DNA of 64,000 bases from positions 433,997,069 through 434,061,068 of the forward strand of contig NC_133326.1 of assembly GCF_042186555.1 (NCBI RefSeq), written 5' to 3'. The position numbers and the translations under genes were made by a program. Source of the stretch: Aquarana catesbeiana. Taxonomy: Eukaryota; Chordata; Amphibia; Anura; Ranidae. This document shows, piece by piece, positions 31,480 to 43,040 of the stretch (within the stretch, counting starts at the first letter, position 1; each line of letters starts with the position of its first letter). A model generated the notes under the pieces. It did no database searches. It was not told where the DNA came from and saw only the letters and a list, made by a program, of their open reading frames with translations.

Positions 31480-33110
31480 CTGGTCTGGCAAACTGAGAGC
31501 GGGTTTCTCCAGACCCCCAGGTAAGGCTCCTTCGGCATTAAGAGGCGCCCTCACCCGCAGTCCGGGCGGGGGACGTCTTCGCTGGTTTCTGGGCCCATGG
31601 ACCTCAATGATAAACGACAAGTGGGTCCATAAAGTGATTCTGTCTGGTTACAAGATCAAGTTCCAGACTTGTCACTAAGCAGATTTATTCCGTTCAATCA
31701 GCATCTGTCTCCAGACCGCTTGTTAGCCCTCCGGGGTGCGGTACAAGGCCTGCCGCTCCAGGGGGTGATTGTCCTGGTTCCGGTGTTGGAACTTTTCCAG
31801 GGCTTCTATTCAAACCTATTTACGATCCCCAAAATGGAGGATGCGGTACGTCCGATTCTGGACCTCAAGGCCCTGAACTGCTATGTGCAGGTGCGGAAGT
31901 TCAGAATGGAGTCCATTCACTCCGTGGTGGCATCTCTTTATCAGGGGGACTTTCTTGCCTCCATCGACATTGAGGATGCCTACCTGCACATTCTGATTTG
32001 TGCGCAGCACCAGCGGTTCCTCTGCTTTGCTGTGGGAGAAGAGCATTATCAGTTTGCGGCGTCACCCTTTGGTCTCACTTCCATTCCCCGGGTCTTCACC
32101 AAAGTGTTAGCCCCGATTCTGGCACTGCTGGGCCAGCTGGGAATTTCTGTTCTGGGCTATCTGGATGACCTTCTGCTGCGAGCAGAGTCCTCAGCGACCC
32201 TGAGGGGTAACATGGAGATTACTGTTCAGACTCTTGCAGATTTTGGGTGGCTGATAAATTACCAAAAGTCTGTGGTGACCTCAGTTCGGAAATTGGTTTA
32301 TCTGGGTCTGACCCTGGATTCCGCTCGGGCCAGAGTGGTCCTTCCACAGGACAAACTCCAGAAATTACAGGCAGCAGCCCGCTCGCTGCTGTCCAGCAGG
32401 TGGGTCCCCCTGCGGACTTGCATGCGGGTACTGGGCCTGATAGTGTCTACGTTTGAGGCGGTCCCATTCACTCAGTTTCATACGAGCTCCCTGCAAAGGG
32501 AAATCTTGTTAAAATGGGACAAATGTGCCGAGTCTCTAGACAGTCAGATTCGGCTGAGTCAAGAAGCCAAAGGGTCCCTGATCTGGTGGCTTCCGTCCCC
32601 GGCTCTTCGGCAGGGGAAATCCTTTCTCCCACTGTACTGGACGGTGGTCACCACCGATGCCAGTCTGTCCGGGTGGGGATGAGTCCCTGGGCCTGAGCTT
32701 GGTTCAGGGTCACTGGAAGCTGGAAGAATCCAGGCTACCTATCAACATCTTGGAACTCCGGGCAATCAGACTCTGTCTGGGTCATTGGACGGATCGGCTT
32801 CAGGGGCTCCTGATACGGATCCAGTCCGACAATGCCACGGCAGTGGCCTATGTCAACCACCAGGGAGGAACAAGGAGTGTGTTAGCCGGCATGGAAGTAG
32901 CCGGCATTCTATGGTGGGCAGAACGTTTCGTCCCGGCCATCTCTGCCGTTCACATTCCGGGGGTGGACAACTGGCAGGCGGATTACCTCAGTCGTCAAGT
33001 ATTGGACCAAGGGGAGTGGTTTCTCCATCAGGAGGTATTTCAACAGATCTGCCTACACTGGGGATCTCCAGAGGTAGATCTGATGGCATCCCGAATCAAC
33101 AGGAAGGTGC
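31480..33110 (+). pseudogene. Outer DIRS reverse transcriptase / RNase H
   Basis: A frame of 337 codons (31669-32682) covers most of the RT: LQGVIVLVPVLE, FYSNLFTIPKME, PILDLKALNCYVQVRKF, DFLASIDIEDAYLHI, FAASPFGLTSIPRVFTKVLA and the catalytic GYLDDLLLRAE (about 32158). RNase H begins TTDASLSGWG (about 32655), shifts frame, and continues with PINILELRAIRLCLGHW, QSDNATAVAYVNHQGG and DNWQADYLSRQVL (about 32970), followed by EVDLMASRIN. This is the best preserved DIRS polymerase in the window: RT palm motifs are complete and only a few frame breaks separate the domains. Confidence 0.9.
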
Positions 33111-33359
33111 AGAGGTTTGTGGCCAGGTCTTCGGGACCCTCTGGCGGATGCCTCAGGCACTCTGGTTGCTCCGTGGGGCCAGTATCATCTGATCTACACC
33201 TTTCCTCCTCTCAAGCTTCTGCCACGGCTGTTGCGCAGGATCGAGGCTGAAGGAATTCCAGTCATTCTAGTGGCCCCGGACTGGCCTCGTCGGTCCTGGT
33301 ACGCCGACCCGGTGTGTCTGGTCTCAGATGCCCCCTGGCGGCTGCCTCTCAGGGAGGAT

Positions 33360-34434
33360 CTGCTATCCTAAGGGCCGATCTTCCATCCTACCTTACCATC
33401 GCTGGCTTTAATGGCCTGGCTATTGAAAGCCAGGTTTTGAAGGATAGGGGCTTATCTGCATCGGTGATTCCGACACTGCTCAGAGCTAGAAAGTTTCTTC
33501 CAGGAAGGTATAGTATAGTACATGGAAAGCGTATATTTCATGGTGTGAGTCAGTGAGGTTTCACCCACGTTCCTTTTCGATGGCTCGGATTTTGACTTCT
33601 TCAGAGGGGCGTTGAAAAGAATTTGGCCTTGAGTACTGTCAAGGGCCAGGTGTCGGCCTTGGTGTTTTTCTTTCAACGATCCCTGGCTTTGCATTCCCTG
33701 GTGCGTTTCTTCATTCAGGGAGTGCGACGTGGTTCCACCGGTGCGATCTCCCTTGCCACCATGGGACTTGAATCTTCTACTTTCGGTTCTACAGAAACCT
33801 CCGTTTGAGGATATTCAAGAAATTCCCCTGCTCACGCTGTCACAGAAGGTGGCCTTCTTAGTGGCTATTACTTCTGCTTGCAGGGTGTCAGAGTTGGCGG
33901 CGCTACCTGTCGCACGCCCTACCTGGTGATTCACGAGGACAAGGTGGTGCTTCGTCCTTGTCCTCCTTTCCTTCTAAAGGTTGTCTCTGATTTCTATTTA
34001 AATGAAGACATCGTGTTGCCTTCTCTATGTCCCCGGCTGCCACATCCGAGGGAATTTGACTTGCACACCTTAGATGTGGTATGGGCAGTCAGGGTGTATT
34101 TGGCGGCCACTGAGTCTTTTCAAAGGTCAGACTCTGTTCGTGATCACGAATGGGCCAAAGAAGGGACTATCTTCTTCCTCAGCGACCATCTCTCAGGCAG
34201 ACGGTGACTCAGGCCTCATCTATCAAGGTTCAGGTTCCTCCCTTCCCGGTGAAGGCACACTCGAATCGGGCGCTGAGTGCCTCCTGGGCCTTCCATCATC
34301 AGGCGTCAGTATCGCAAGTTTGCAAGGCAGCCACCCGGTCGTTGGTGCACACCTTCACAAAGTTTTACAAAGTGGATGTGCTGGCATCTGTGGATGCTTC
34401 TTTTGGGCGCAAGGTTCTGCAGGCTGCAGTCTAG
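33360..34434 (+). pseudogene. Outer DIRS tyrosine recombinase
   Basis: The domain runs over several frames: AILRADLPSYLTIAGFNGLA (about 33362), ALSTVKGQVSALVFFFQRSL (33626), PLPPWDLNLLLSVLQKPPFE (33740), CRVSELAAL with the first catalytic Arg (about 33882), then a stretch in another frame and PFPVKAHSNRALSASWAFHH (about 34241) with an intact HxxR box, VSQVCKAATRSLVHTFTKFY with the nucleophile Tyr (about 34365), and a stop at 34432. All catalytic residues that can be recognised are present, unlike in the inner copy. Four frame changes still prevent expression. Confidence 0.85.
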
Positions 34435-34930
34435 AGAGTTTTTCCCTCGTGAAGGGGTTTTTTGGTCAGGGGGGCTCAAGGTTGTTTTCACTGAGCTCCA
34501 GGTTGTCTATTTGGCCTGAGGGTTTTTTGTTTTTGTTGGCTGCCCCACCCCTCATGTTTGGCACTGCTTTGGGACATCCCTATGGTTCTGAATAAAGAAG
34601 GATGTGTCTGTCAATGAACGAAAGAGAAAATAGGATTTTTGACTTACCGTAAAATCCGTTTCTCTGAGTTCATTGACAGACACAGCACCCGCCCCTCTAT
34701 GGAGTTTTTAATACTTCTGATACTGCTTGTTACATAACTGAAGGCCTGTAGCAGAGGGGGGGGGTGTATGTCACCCAGGGCTACCCATGGGCGTAGACAA
34801 GTCTTTTGTCTGCCTAGTGTCCTACTTCAGTAGGGGGCGATATAACCCTATGGTTCTAAATAAAGAAGGCAGTGTCTGTCAATGAACTCAGAGAAATGGA
34901 TTTTACGGTAAGTCAAAAATCCTATTTTTT
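34435..34930 (+). repeat. Outer DIRS right end with internal complementary region
   Basis: TGTGTCTGTCAATGAAC stands at 34608-34624 and again, as GTGTCTGTCAATGAACTC, at 34872-34889. The complement GTTCATTGACAGACACAG lies at 34668-34685. Between them is a GC-rich spacer. This reproduces the layout of the inner copy at 25586-25884 with different primary sequence, so the two copies belong to different DIRS subfamilies. The right end finishes aaaatcctattttt at about 34930. Confidence 0.75.
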
Positions 34931-36360
34931 TTCAAGATTGGATCCCTAGCGAGGAGATGCCAATGTTTCTCTAGGGTTTTTTTCACCATGTTATGGTTGT
35001 TGGAGTAGGTAGTAACGACCCTAACCATATTTTCCTGTTTCTTTTTTGTATCGAACAATAGTTATTGTCTCTTTTTCAAACATACTTTATTGTAGACTTT
35101 TTCTTAGGGTAGTCTTAGTATAGCCCCTCTGCAGGAGCCTGTTTCTCAATCGCTTTGATTCCTGTAAAAAATCATCTTCGCTAGAACAATTACGTCTAAT
35201 GCGCAAGTATTGTGAATAAGGAATACTCCTAATTAGTGGTTGAGGGTGGGCACTAGAGGCATGGAGTACAGTATTCCCCACAGTGGGTTTCCTGTACAGC
35301 GAAGTGCCTAAAGTGCCATCATCTTCTTTGAAAATATTAATATCAAGAAATGGTATCGTTTGTGGATCACTATGCATAGTAAATTTAAGATTATAATCGT
35401 TACTGGCCAACTTTTCCATAAACCCCAGCAGGTCTGTTTTACTCGAATTTCAGTCCATGAAAATGTCATCTATGTATCTGTGCCAGAAAATAATGCTGGA
35501 CAGATACATATATAGAGATTCATCAGCAAATAGTGTACATTCCCACCCCCCAGGTACAGGTTGGCATACGATGGGGCACAACATGTTCTCATTGCAACCC
35601 CCTGCACCTGGAGGTAGTGGGACCTATCAAAGGTGAACACATTCCTTGTCAGTACATTATACAATAGTTGTAGTACAAAGGTGTTATAGGGATAGGTCAT
35701 CACATCCATATCTTCCAAGAACGACTTGACTACAGAAATTCCATGTGTATGTGGATACTGCAATATAAAACCTCCACATCTATAGATACAAACAAACTAT
35801 CCATGGGTATAGTGACACCATGGAGTTTCTTTAATAAATCACTAGTATCTATAATATAGGATTGGAGTTTAAGAACATGTGGTCGTAAAAAAATGTTGGC
35901 CAGACGACTACCTTTCTCAGTTTTTGCACCCACTCCCGATATTATTGGGCGTCCTGGTGGTTTTTCAATGTTTTTGTGGGTCTTAGGTAAGGAGTAAAAA
36001 GAGGGGATTCTAGGATGAGGGCTTTTGAGGGCCTCATGAATCGCCTTGTCAATTATTCTGTTTAGAAAAGCATCATGCACCATTGTATCCTATACACCGT
36101 TGAATTCCTGTATCAGATCCCTTGATATGGGAGTATACCAATCAGTATTCAATAGAATCTGCTTATCTTTTTCTGTCTCCTATCCTTATCGTACAGGAAT
36201 TTATATGTTAGTCTCCTAGCAAAGGGATTCATGTCCTTTACTAATGCAAAATTGTCTGCTCGTGAGGAGGGACAAAAAGGAATAGTCACCTCAATGTAGT
36301 GTTGTTGTGAATCTGCTGGTCCTTTGAGTACCTTGCCAAGATGCAGTTATTATTAATATA
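34931..36360 (-). pseudogene. Penelope-like element: reverse transcriptase half
   Basis: Read leftward from about 36340: an N-terminal block with IEVTIPFCPSSRADNFALVK and FARRLTYKFLYDK, then a shifted frame from 36083 with PSFYSLPKTHKNIEKPPGRP and IISGVGAKTEKGSRLANIFL, a typical Penelope RT motif. Next come TYPYNTFVLQLLYNVLTRNV, the A-P-S-Y-A-N-L-Y block (about 35580) and, in a third frame, the catalytic HRYIDDIFMD (about 35490-35460). A fourth frame (35419-35087) gives the thumb (DPQTIPFLDINIFKEDDGTL, FLQESKRLRNRLLQRGY). It ends with HWHLLARDPILK at 34931, exactly where the DIRS block begins. The GIY-YIG half is at 18556-19081. Telomerase-related RT; dead here through at least three frameshifts. 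Confidence 0.85.
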
Positions 36361-36723
36361 TTTTACCCTGTACCTTTTATATGGGGACTTATTATATATA
36401 TATATATTACATATTATATTTTCATTTCATCACATTTTTGTCCTTCTCAGATTGGGACATTAGAGGTATTTCCTGGTCGGTTCTGATCCAGTGAATGCCT
36501 CGTTGATCTGGTTGCGCCTGGCTAGCACATGGCATGCCGCTTATGAAAGGGCTCTATTTACTATGTAAGTGGTACCCCTTGTATTTTGTCTCCATACCAT
36601 CTATGGGGTTTATCTTATCTAATATGTGATTTGTCTGCATCTGTCATCCTTTTGATGAAGTTTTTGATACTGTTCTTTTTCCCACGCAGAATCCCTTTGC
36701 TTGCAGTATTGACTTAGGAAATA

Positions 36724-36755
36724 GGTCCTGAAGAAGCGACAGTGAAATGTTGACC
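36724..36755 (+). ncRNA. Hammerhead-like motif, strongly decayed
   Basis: GGTC (36724-36727), core CTGAAGA (36728-36734, matching CUGANGA), a stem II region that no longer pairs, GAAA (36744-36747), TGTT and then GACC (36752-36755), which pairs perfectly with GGTC as stem I. Stem II is the weak part: only one half of the expected hairpin remains. It lies about 400 bp from the RT half of the Penelope-like element but on the opposite strand, as expected only if the adjoining pseudo-LTR is inverted or belongs to another copy. Confidence 0.35.
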
Positions 36756-36871
36756 TTGTTTGACTTGGCAGTATAGGGAATATATATTTTTATACCTTGG
36801 GTTATATACATGGGTGTGCACCCCAAAGCTCAAGCACATATGTGTACACGTGCATGTGTATATATACTGAC

Positions 36872-36952
36872 GGTGTCAGTAGAGCAATAGGCGGTGTCAG
36901 TAGAGCAATAGATGGTGTCAGTAGGGCATAGTTTGGTGTCAGTAGTATTTAT
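36872..36952. repeat. 21-bp minisatellite, four units
   Basis: The word ggtgtcagtag starts at 36872, 36893, 36914 and 36935, an exact 21-bp spacing. Inner positions vary (gagcaatag, gggcatag). Confidence 0.85.
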
Positions 36953-38099
36953 AATTTTTTAAAATACTTTTTACAGTTTTTTAGGAACCCCATTAGGAGG
37001 CTTTGGTGAAATATCAGGGGTCTAAACAGGGGGAATCTGCACCACACGAGGCAGACCCTGTGCGCACGCCTATGGTTATATAAATGAGAACTCCTAATTC
37101 TCTTGTTTTTATTCATGTACACTTTTATCAAATTTTGTAACATTTAATAAACAACTTCCTTTGTTAAATTATATAGTGTTCCTGTCTGGTATCGGTAAAG
37201 TCTGGTCAAATGTCCAAAACAATTTTCTAACAGTTTACATTGGATGTGGTACCCCCTTAGCTAGCTATCTCTTCTAAACATTTGAGGGTAATAAATAGGA
37301 GAGGGGAGTGGGAAGGGAAGGAAGGAATATATATGAATAACATAAATGGTATCAGGTTTAATATGACACTATAACACAAATTTTTCACTGGAAAGGAGAC
37401 TTAATAGTAAAGAAATAAACCAGGATACACAAGTATTAAATAATAAGATATATACATCTCACAGCAATTAGGGAATAGGGAGGGTTAGAGAAGGTGGGAG
37501 TGAAAGGAAGAAGAATAAATACACACGGCATCACGCCCATATAGGGGAACAGATCACTACAGTATACTAAAATTTGAGAGTATTAGATTGGAGGGTCGGA
37601 GTTCAACCCCCCCCTTCCTGAGGCACAATATTTTAGGGTGGTTCTAGGGAAAAGATGGTTTTTCGGGGGCACAAGGAAGGAGTGATGAAATGGATGGTAT
37701 TGGAGGTGTTCGTAATTTGACTTGAGACATCTTGTGGTTTGAGTGGGTTGTTTTTTCTTTTTTGTTTGTTTTTTTCCTTCCTTTGTTAGCTGCCCCCCCC
37801 CCCACCTGGTGAACATATATATTGTGATGGGGGAAGGTTCTAGTATTTGCAGAATTAAAGCATGTATAATAATAATATACCTGTAAATGCCAAATCAAGT
37901 AGGAGGGATCAATCCCATTCCGCCCACTGATGGACCCCCCTGCTCTCCCTTACCTCTCTCTCTCTCCCCACTCTACAATAAAAAATACATTATGTTTCGA
38001 TTATTTTGAATATGTGAGGCAAGGAGGCTATGGTAGACCGGAGAAAATAATAATAATTTGAAAAGGGCATTAATTAGGCGTGTGTAATGTTATTTTGAT
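36953..38099. other. Non-coding stretch with repeat remnants
   Basis: AT-rich sequence without a supported gene on either strand. A C-rich run at 37601-37612 and a second at 37791-37803 create short spurious frames. I could not find a LINE ORF1 or the missing C-terminal part of the Ngaro-like recombinase, both of which might have been expected near here. Confidence 0.4.
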
Positions 38100-38419
38100 A
38101 TGCTTGGGAGCCAGCAGGGAACACTGGGAGTGCTTCTCAGCCCGGCCGTTCTTGTGCTACTTCTCCTCATTAGGTTAGCACCTATATAGCCTAGACTTAG
38201 AAGGTGGGGTGTGTTTAAAAGCAAATTGCTTAGTTGACCCTTTGGGGTGAGCTATAGGGCGGAGCCCACCCCAGAGGGCCATAGTTAGTTTTTCGGGGGG
38301 TTTCTAATACTCCTCTCGCTTCCTCTCCTCCCCAACCCACACCCACAGGCTGTACCTCAACTTTCTGTTCTCGAGTTTATCTTTGGTGTGGAGGATCTGG
38401 GGTGGAGTATAGGGAATGA

Positions 38420-41400
38420 ATAATCTCACTTAATACCAGGGGACTAAATACCCCCGAAAAGAGACGAATACTTCTTCAAGAATTAAAACGACAACGGGTT
38501 GACATCGCATTTATCCAAGAAACCCATTTTAGAGAGGGTATTCTCCCTATGCTGAGGAACAGGTTCTTTCCAGTAGCTTACCATGCCACTAATCCAGCTT
38601 CCAAGTCTCGAGGGGTGTCCATTTTGGCTTTGCGTAAAGTACCATGGATATGTATAGAATCCCATATAGATGTAGGGGGCCAATACCTACTCTTGAAAGG
38701 CACAATAGGAGGGATTAAAGTGACCTTGGCCTCCTTTTATGCCCCAAATGTACAAGGTTTTTTTTAGGAAAACTATAAGTAAACTAGAGGCATTCTCAGA
38801 AGGTCAGTTGATTGTGGATGGAGATCTTAATGTGTCTCTGGTCCCTGGAAAGGATACATTAACAGGATCGTCATCAGTGCCCTTGAGCATACGGAAACAA
38901 ATCCTTCAATCACTGCATGGAACAAGATTAGTAGATGTATGACGCCTTCTACATCCGGGAGAGAGAGAGATTACTCTTTCTTCTCCCTAGTACATAAGTC
39001 ATACTCTTGCATTGACTTTTTTTTTATCCCCCACAATCAACTGCATTCAGTAATTGAAATTACGATCGGGTCAATCATTTGTTCAGACCACGCGCACCAA
39101 TACTTATGAAATATAATATCTTTGACTCTAGCCACCGTAACCTGACAACATGGAAACTTAACGAAAGTCTCTTACAGGATCAGGAGGTTATGGAGGACAT
39201 CATAAGGGAGGTGACATGTTTTTTTCAGACCAATGACACTCCAGAATGTAGCCCCGGGATGATATGGGAGGCTCATAAAGCGGTGATTTTGGGGGTCCTG
39301 ATTAAACATGGAGCTAGGATTAAATGGGAAAAAGAGGCAAAACTAACATTTATTCTAGCGGAAATACATAGATTAGAAACAATTCACAAATACACCTTTT
39401 CCTCAGAGATAGAAAGAGACCTTCTAATGGCATGTAGACAGGTAACGGATTTGCTGCTTTATAAAGCCCAAAAGTCCATACAGGTGGGGCGTAAACAATC
39501 TTGCGAATCCGGTAATAAATGTGGCAGATTACTAGCTCGAACACTACGGTAGCAACAATCCATGACCTATGTTCCAGTGATTATGGGAGGGGGGGGGAAG
39601 AAAACCCACTTTACCTAAACAAATAGCCCAGCGTTTCACAGATTTTTATTCCTCACTTTATAATTTGCCAACAGGACATGCCCGATCAGTCAACAATAGA
39701 TGAATACCTAATATCATCTGGTATGCCTGGCTTAACAAATATGATGCAGAAAGAACTGGATTTGCCCATTACCCTAGAAGAATTACAGAAGGCAGTGTAC
39801 TTATCAAAGCTTGGTAAAGCACCGGGCCCAGATGGCTTCATGGTATACTATTATAAACAACTAATGGGGATTCTGGGGCCCTACCTTGTAAAAATGTTTA
39901 ATGGGCTAGGCGATTTAACTTCTATTTTTCATACGGAAACCTTGGGAGCCCACAATACCGTACTACCAAAAGAGGGTAAAGATCACACGCAATGCGGAAG
40001 TTATAGGCCAATCTCTCTCCTAAATACGGATCTGAAACTTTACTAAAATTATCGCGACACACTTGCAAGAGTACCTGCCCTCCCTGATACATTTGGATCA
40101 GGTGGGGTTTGTCCTGGGGAGGGAGACAAGGGACAATACTATAAAGGCTTTGAACTTAATTCATGTAGCCAACACATCCAAGAAGCCATGCGAACAGACA
40201 CAGAGAAAGCCTTCGACCGAGTGAATTGGAAGTCTATATTTTTGGTGCTACGACATGGGGTTGGGAAACAATATGCTAAGATGGATTAGGAGTATATACA
40301 CACTCCCATCTGCACAGGTTAAGGTAAATGGAATTCTAACTCACCCATTTACTGTTACCAATGGGACTAGGCAGGGGTGCCCCTTGTCGCCTATACTTTT
40401 TGCGTTTTCGTTAGAACCTTTTTTAATGTAAGATTCGGGCAAACCCAGATTTTAAAAGGAGTGAAAGTAGGCAGTGTTCAACATAAGATATTAGCATACG
40501 CAGATGACATGCTTTTTTCACTAGTAAACCCAATGATATCCCTCCCTAATCGTTTTCAGGAAATAGAGAAATATGGTTGTTTATCATTTTTGAAGATTAG
40601 CTTTACCAAGTCAGAGGCAATGGGAATAGCCATTCCTAATATTTTCATAAAAACATTAAAATCTAGCTATATAAATTTAAATGGACAGATCAAGCACTGA
40701 AATACCTGGGAACCATGATCCCAGTAGCCCTTACACGCACATTTGAGTTCAACTTTCCACCACTTTTATGTAAAGTGTGGACACTTTTGGAGAAATGGCA
40801 AATGGGGTTTCACTCTTGGTTTGGGAGGTGCAGCATTATAAAAATGAACATCTTACCAAAGTTCCTGTACCTGCTCCAGGCTTCACCTATCAATATATCT
40901 GCACAGTATTTTAAACAGATACATACGTTATTTACCCAATTCATTTGGACATATAATAAACCGAGGATTAATAGTTGACCCTCCCCAAACAATAGGGCGG
41001 ATTGGCGGTACCATATATATATAAGTACTATCAGGCAGTACATTTAGGACGTTTAATTGATTGGTGCCGACATGGAGACCTAAAAATATGTCCGAGCCTG
41101 GAGCAGGAACAGAGCAATGTATTGCTACAAAAAGCACCCTGGTGTTACAGAGAGCTCCCACCCTCTATTAAGACATCCATTGATCAGACCTACATTGCAT
41201 CAATGCACAGGGCTTTTTTCCAGGGGTAGACTCTCCATTATTCCTTATTTTGGGAAACCCACAATTTTCCCCGGGCGTATACCAGGGAACTTTTGAAGCT
41301 TTGATGAAACAGGGGACATATCAGGTGTTGCACTTTATGATATCAGGAGAATGGCCTACATACCAGGAGTTGACAGCTGGAAACAGCGGTTTTCAACTGC

Positions 41401-41700
41401 AACTGGACTTTTGGCGAGCGGCCCAGCTTAGACATTTTTTATGCTCCTTAAACACCCTGGATAGCTATAATCAAAACTTACTTTCTTTTGAAGAATACTG
41501 TGTGGAGAGAAGATTTCTACTCCACACAATGTCGAAGATATATTCTTTGCCAGTAGCTCCCCGGGGTGATTTCCAGTTGCCATTTTTTCGAAAGTAGGAG
41601 CAGGATCTAGACAGAAACTTCTCTGAAGAGCATTGTAATGGGATAATACACTCTGTTTTTGAATCTTCAATATGTACAAAAGTACAAGAAACAAATTATA
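38420..41700 (+). pseudogene. L1 ORF2 (endonuclease, reverse transcriptase)
   Basis: Endonuclease: SLNTRGLNTPEKRRILLQEL and DIAFIQETHF (38420-38530), LLLKGTIGGIKVTLASFYAP (38690), IVDGDLNVSLVPG (38811), ICSDHAPILMKY (39082). Linker to 39552. RT: SKLGKAPGPDGFMVYYYKQL (39813), SYRPISLLNTDLKLY (40000), then frameshifted DQVGFVLGRETRDNTIKALN (40099), NGTRQGCPLSPILFAF (40360) and the catalytic LAYADDMLF (about 40492). C-terminal segments reach 41700. The tail continues at 49744-50153 beyond the nested LTR. All main motifs including the YADD box survive, but stops and frameshifts are frequent. Confidence 0.85.
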
Positions 41701-42329
41701 AGATTCTGTCTCTGTGACGGGAGGGCCCGTGGAACTCAGAATCTCTTGTTAAGTAGGGGATGCCCTTGTTTCAGCTCCCCATACACTTCTTATGTCTAAG
41801 TCACCCTGTGCCATACTAGCACAGCGTGAGTGAGAAAATATATCTTGGACTACTTAAAATGGGACAGTAATATTTGTCCACAATATCTCCCAGGATGTAT
41901 GTAGAGACTATTCTTGGTTTGATTGATTTTGAACTCAACATGTTAATTGAGTGAGCTGATCACATTGTCCTCTATACAATGTAGGAGACTGGCCGACAAC
42001 TATTATGCCCCGTACACACGGTCGGATTTTCCGATGGAAAATGTCCGATCGGAGCGTGTTGTCGGAAATTCCGACGGTGTGTGGGCTCCATCGGACATTT
42101 TCCATCGGATTTTCCGACACACAAAGTTGGAGAGCAGGAGATAAAATTTTCTGACAACAAAGTCCGATCGCGTCAATTCCGACCGTGTGTGGCCTGTTCC
42201 GACGCACAAAGTGCCACGCATGCTCAGAAGAAATTCCGACACGGAACAGCTCGGTCTGGTAAAATTAGCGTTCGCAATGGATACAGCACTTTCGTCACGC
42301 TGCAATGTTAAAAATCGTTTAATACAGCG

Positions 42330-42737
42330 CACTCTCTTCTTCTTAATAATGTGACAAGAATTAAGTAGTTTTGCTGCTCATATTCACACACACTTCTCAC
42401 AAACTTATTTCTTTACTATTTATCGCGATTCCCTCAATATATTTTGATTTGTCGCATCTGACAATATTATTTTTTGATTTTTTTTTTTTTTTTGGTTTTT
42501 AAGTCCGATTATTTTTTTGGGGGGTTTGTCTTTTTTTCAAGGCTTATTTTTGGTTTTTGGGATTTTTATTTGTACTCCTGAAAATTTTTGTGTGTGTTTT
42601 TTGTGTCAAGTTACCATAACACCATTGATATGTTGTTCTATTTAATCTGTAGAAGATTGTTTGGTGGTGTTGTCCCTTGTTAATTTCACATTTTATGTTA
42701 GAAATGTACCTGAATCGTCACCAACAAGCTGTCCTTT
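42330..42737. other. AT-rich non-coding part of the Harbinger element
   Basis: A T-rich stretch with a T run (42477-42494) and ttttggtttttgg repeats between the left subterminal palindromes and the end of the MADF gene. It probably holds the 3' untranslated region of the minus-strand gene. No gene is visible. Confidence 0.5.
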
Positions 42738-43040
42738 TTGGATGAAAACACACAGGAGAGGATAATTTTCCAAAAAATTACTTTTATTAAGGGCTCACAA
42801 CTAATCAAAGAGGGAGGCAACGCTGGAGAAACTGCAGAAATGGGTGAAGCCTTTGACCCCCAGGGCACACATCAACTATTTTCAAGGAAAATTGGTGGCC
42901 TGAGGAGTCCTTATCTAAGGGAGTGCAGTCTGGTCCAGAAGTCCCAGAGATCCGGAAAGCAGCAGATGACATCTGTGTCCCCAGGCTGTGGTCATACAAG
43001 AGACTGCAGCTTTTGTCAGACCAGACTGAACCCTGGGCCA

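Larger units (their letters stand above)
19082..34930 (+). mobile_element. Composite DIRS insertion (two DIRS copies plus later insertions) splitting a Penelope-like element
   Basis: The outer ends are DIRS termini. The left start (cgttcattgacagacacag) is the complement of the right-end repeat at 34610-34628 and 34871-34890 (tgtctgtcaatgaac). Both halves of the Penelope-like protein fit together when this block is removed: ARDPILK at 34931 continues as KYIKEYPQ at 19081. The left terminus lacks about 20 bases (the aaaaatcctattttctcttt part). Inside are a second DIRS copy with a different terminal repeat (ctctgtgtcctatgatgta), a foldback element, an L1 and a MITE. DIRS elements insert by a tyrosine recombinase and make no target duplication, and none is seen beyond a few T residues. 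Confidence 0.8.

Noticed and set aside
36644..36670. Second hammerhead candidate (ttttgatgaag) near the Penelope-like element
   Set aside because: It lacks a GAAA box and any pairing helix within 60 bp.
36872..36952. Short regularly spaced repeats considered as a CRISPR array
   Set aside because: The 21-bp units are contiguous without spacers, and the genome is eukaryotic.
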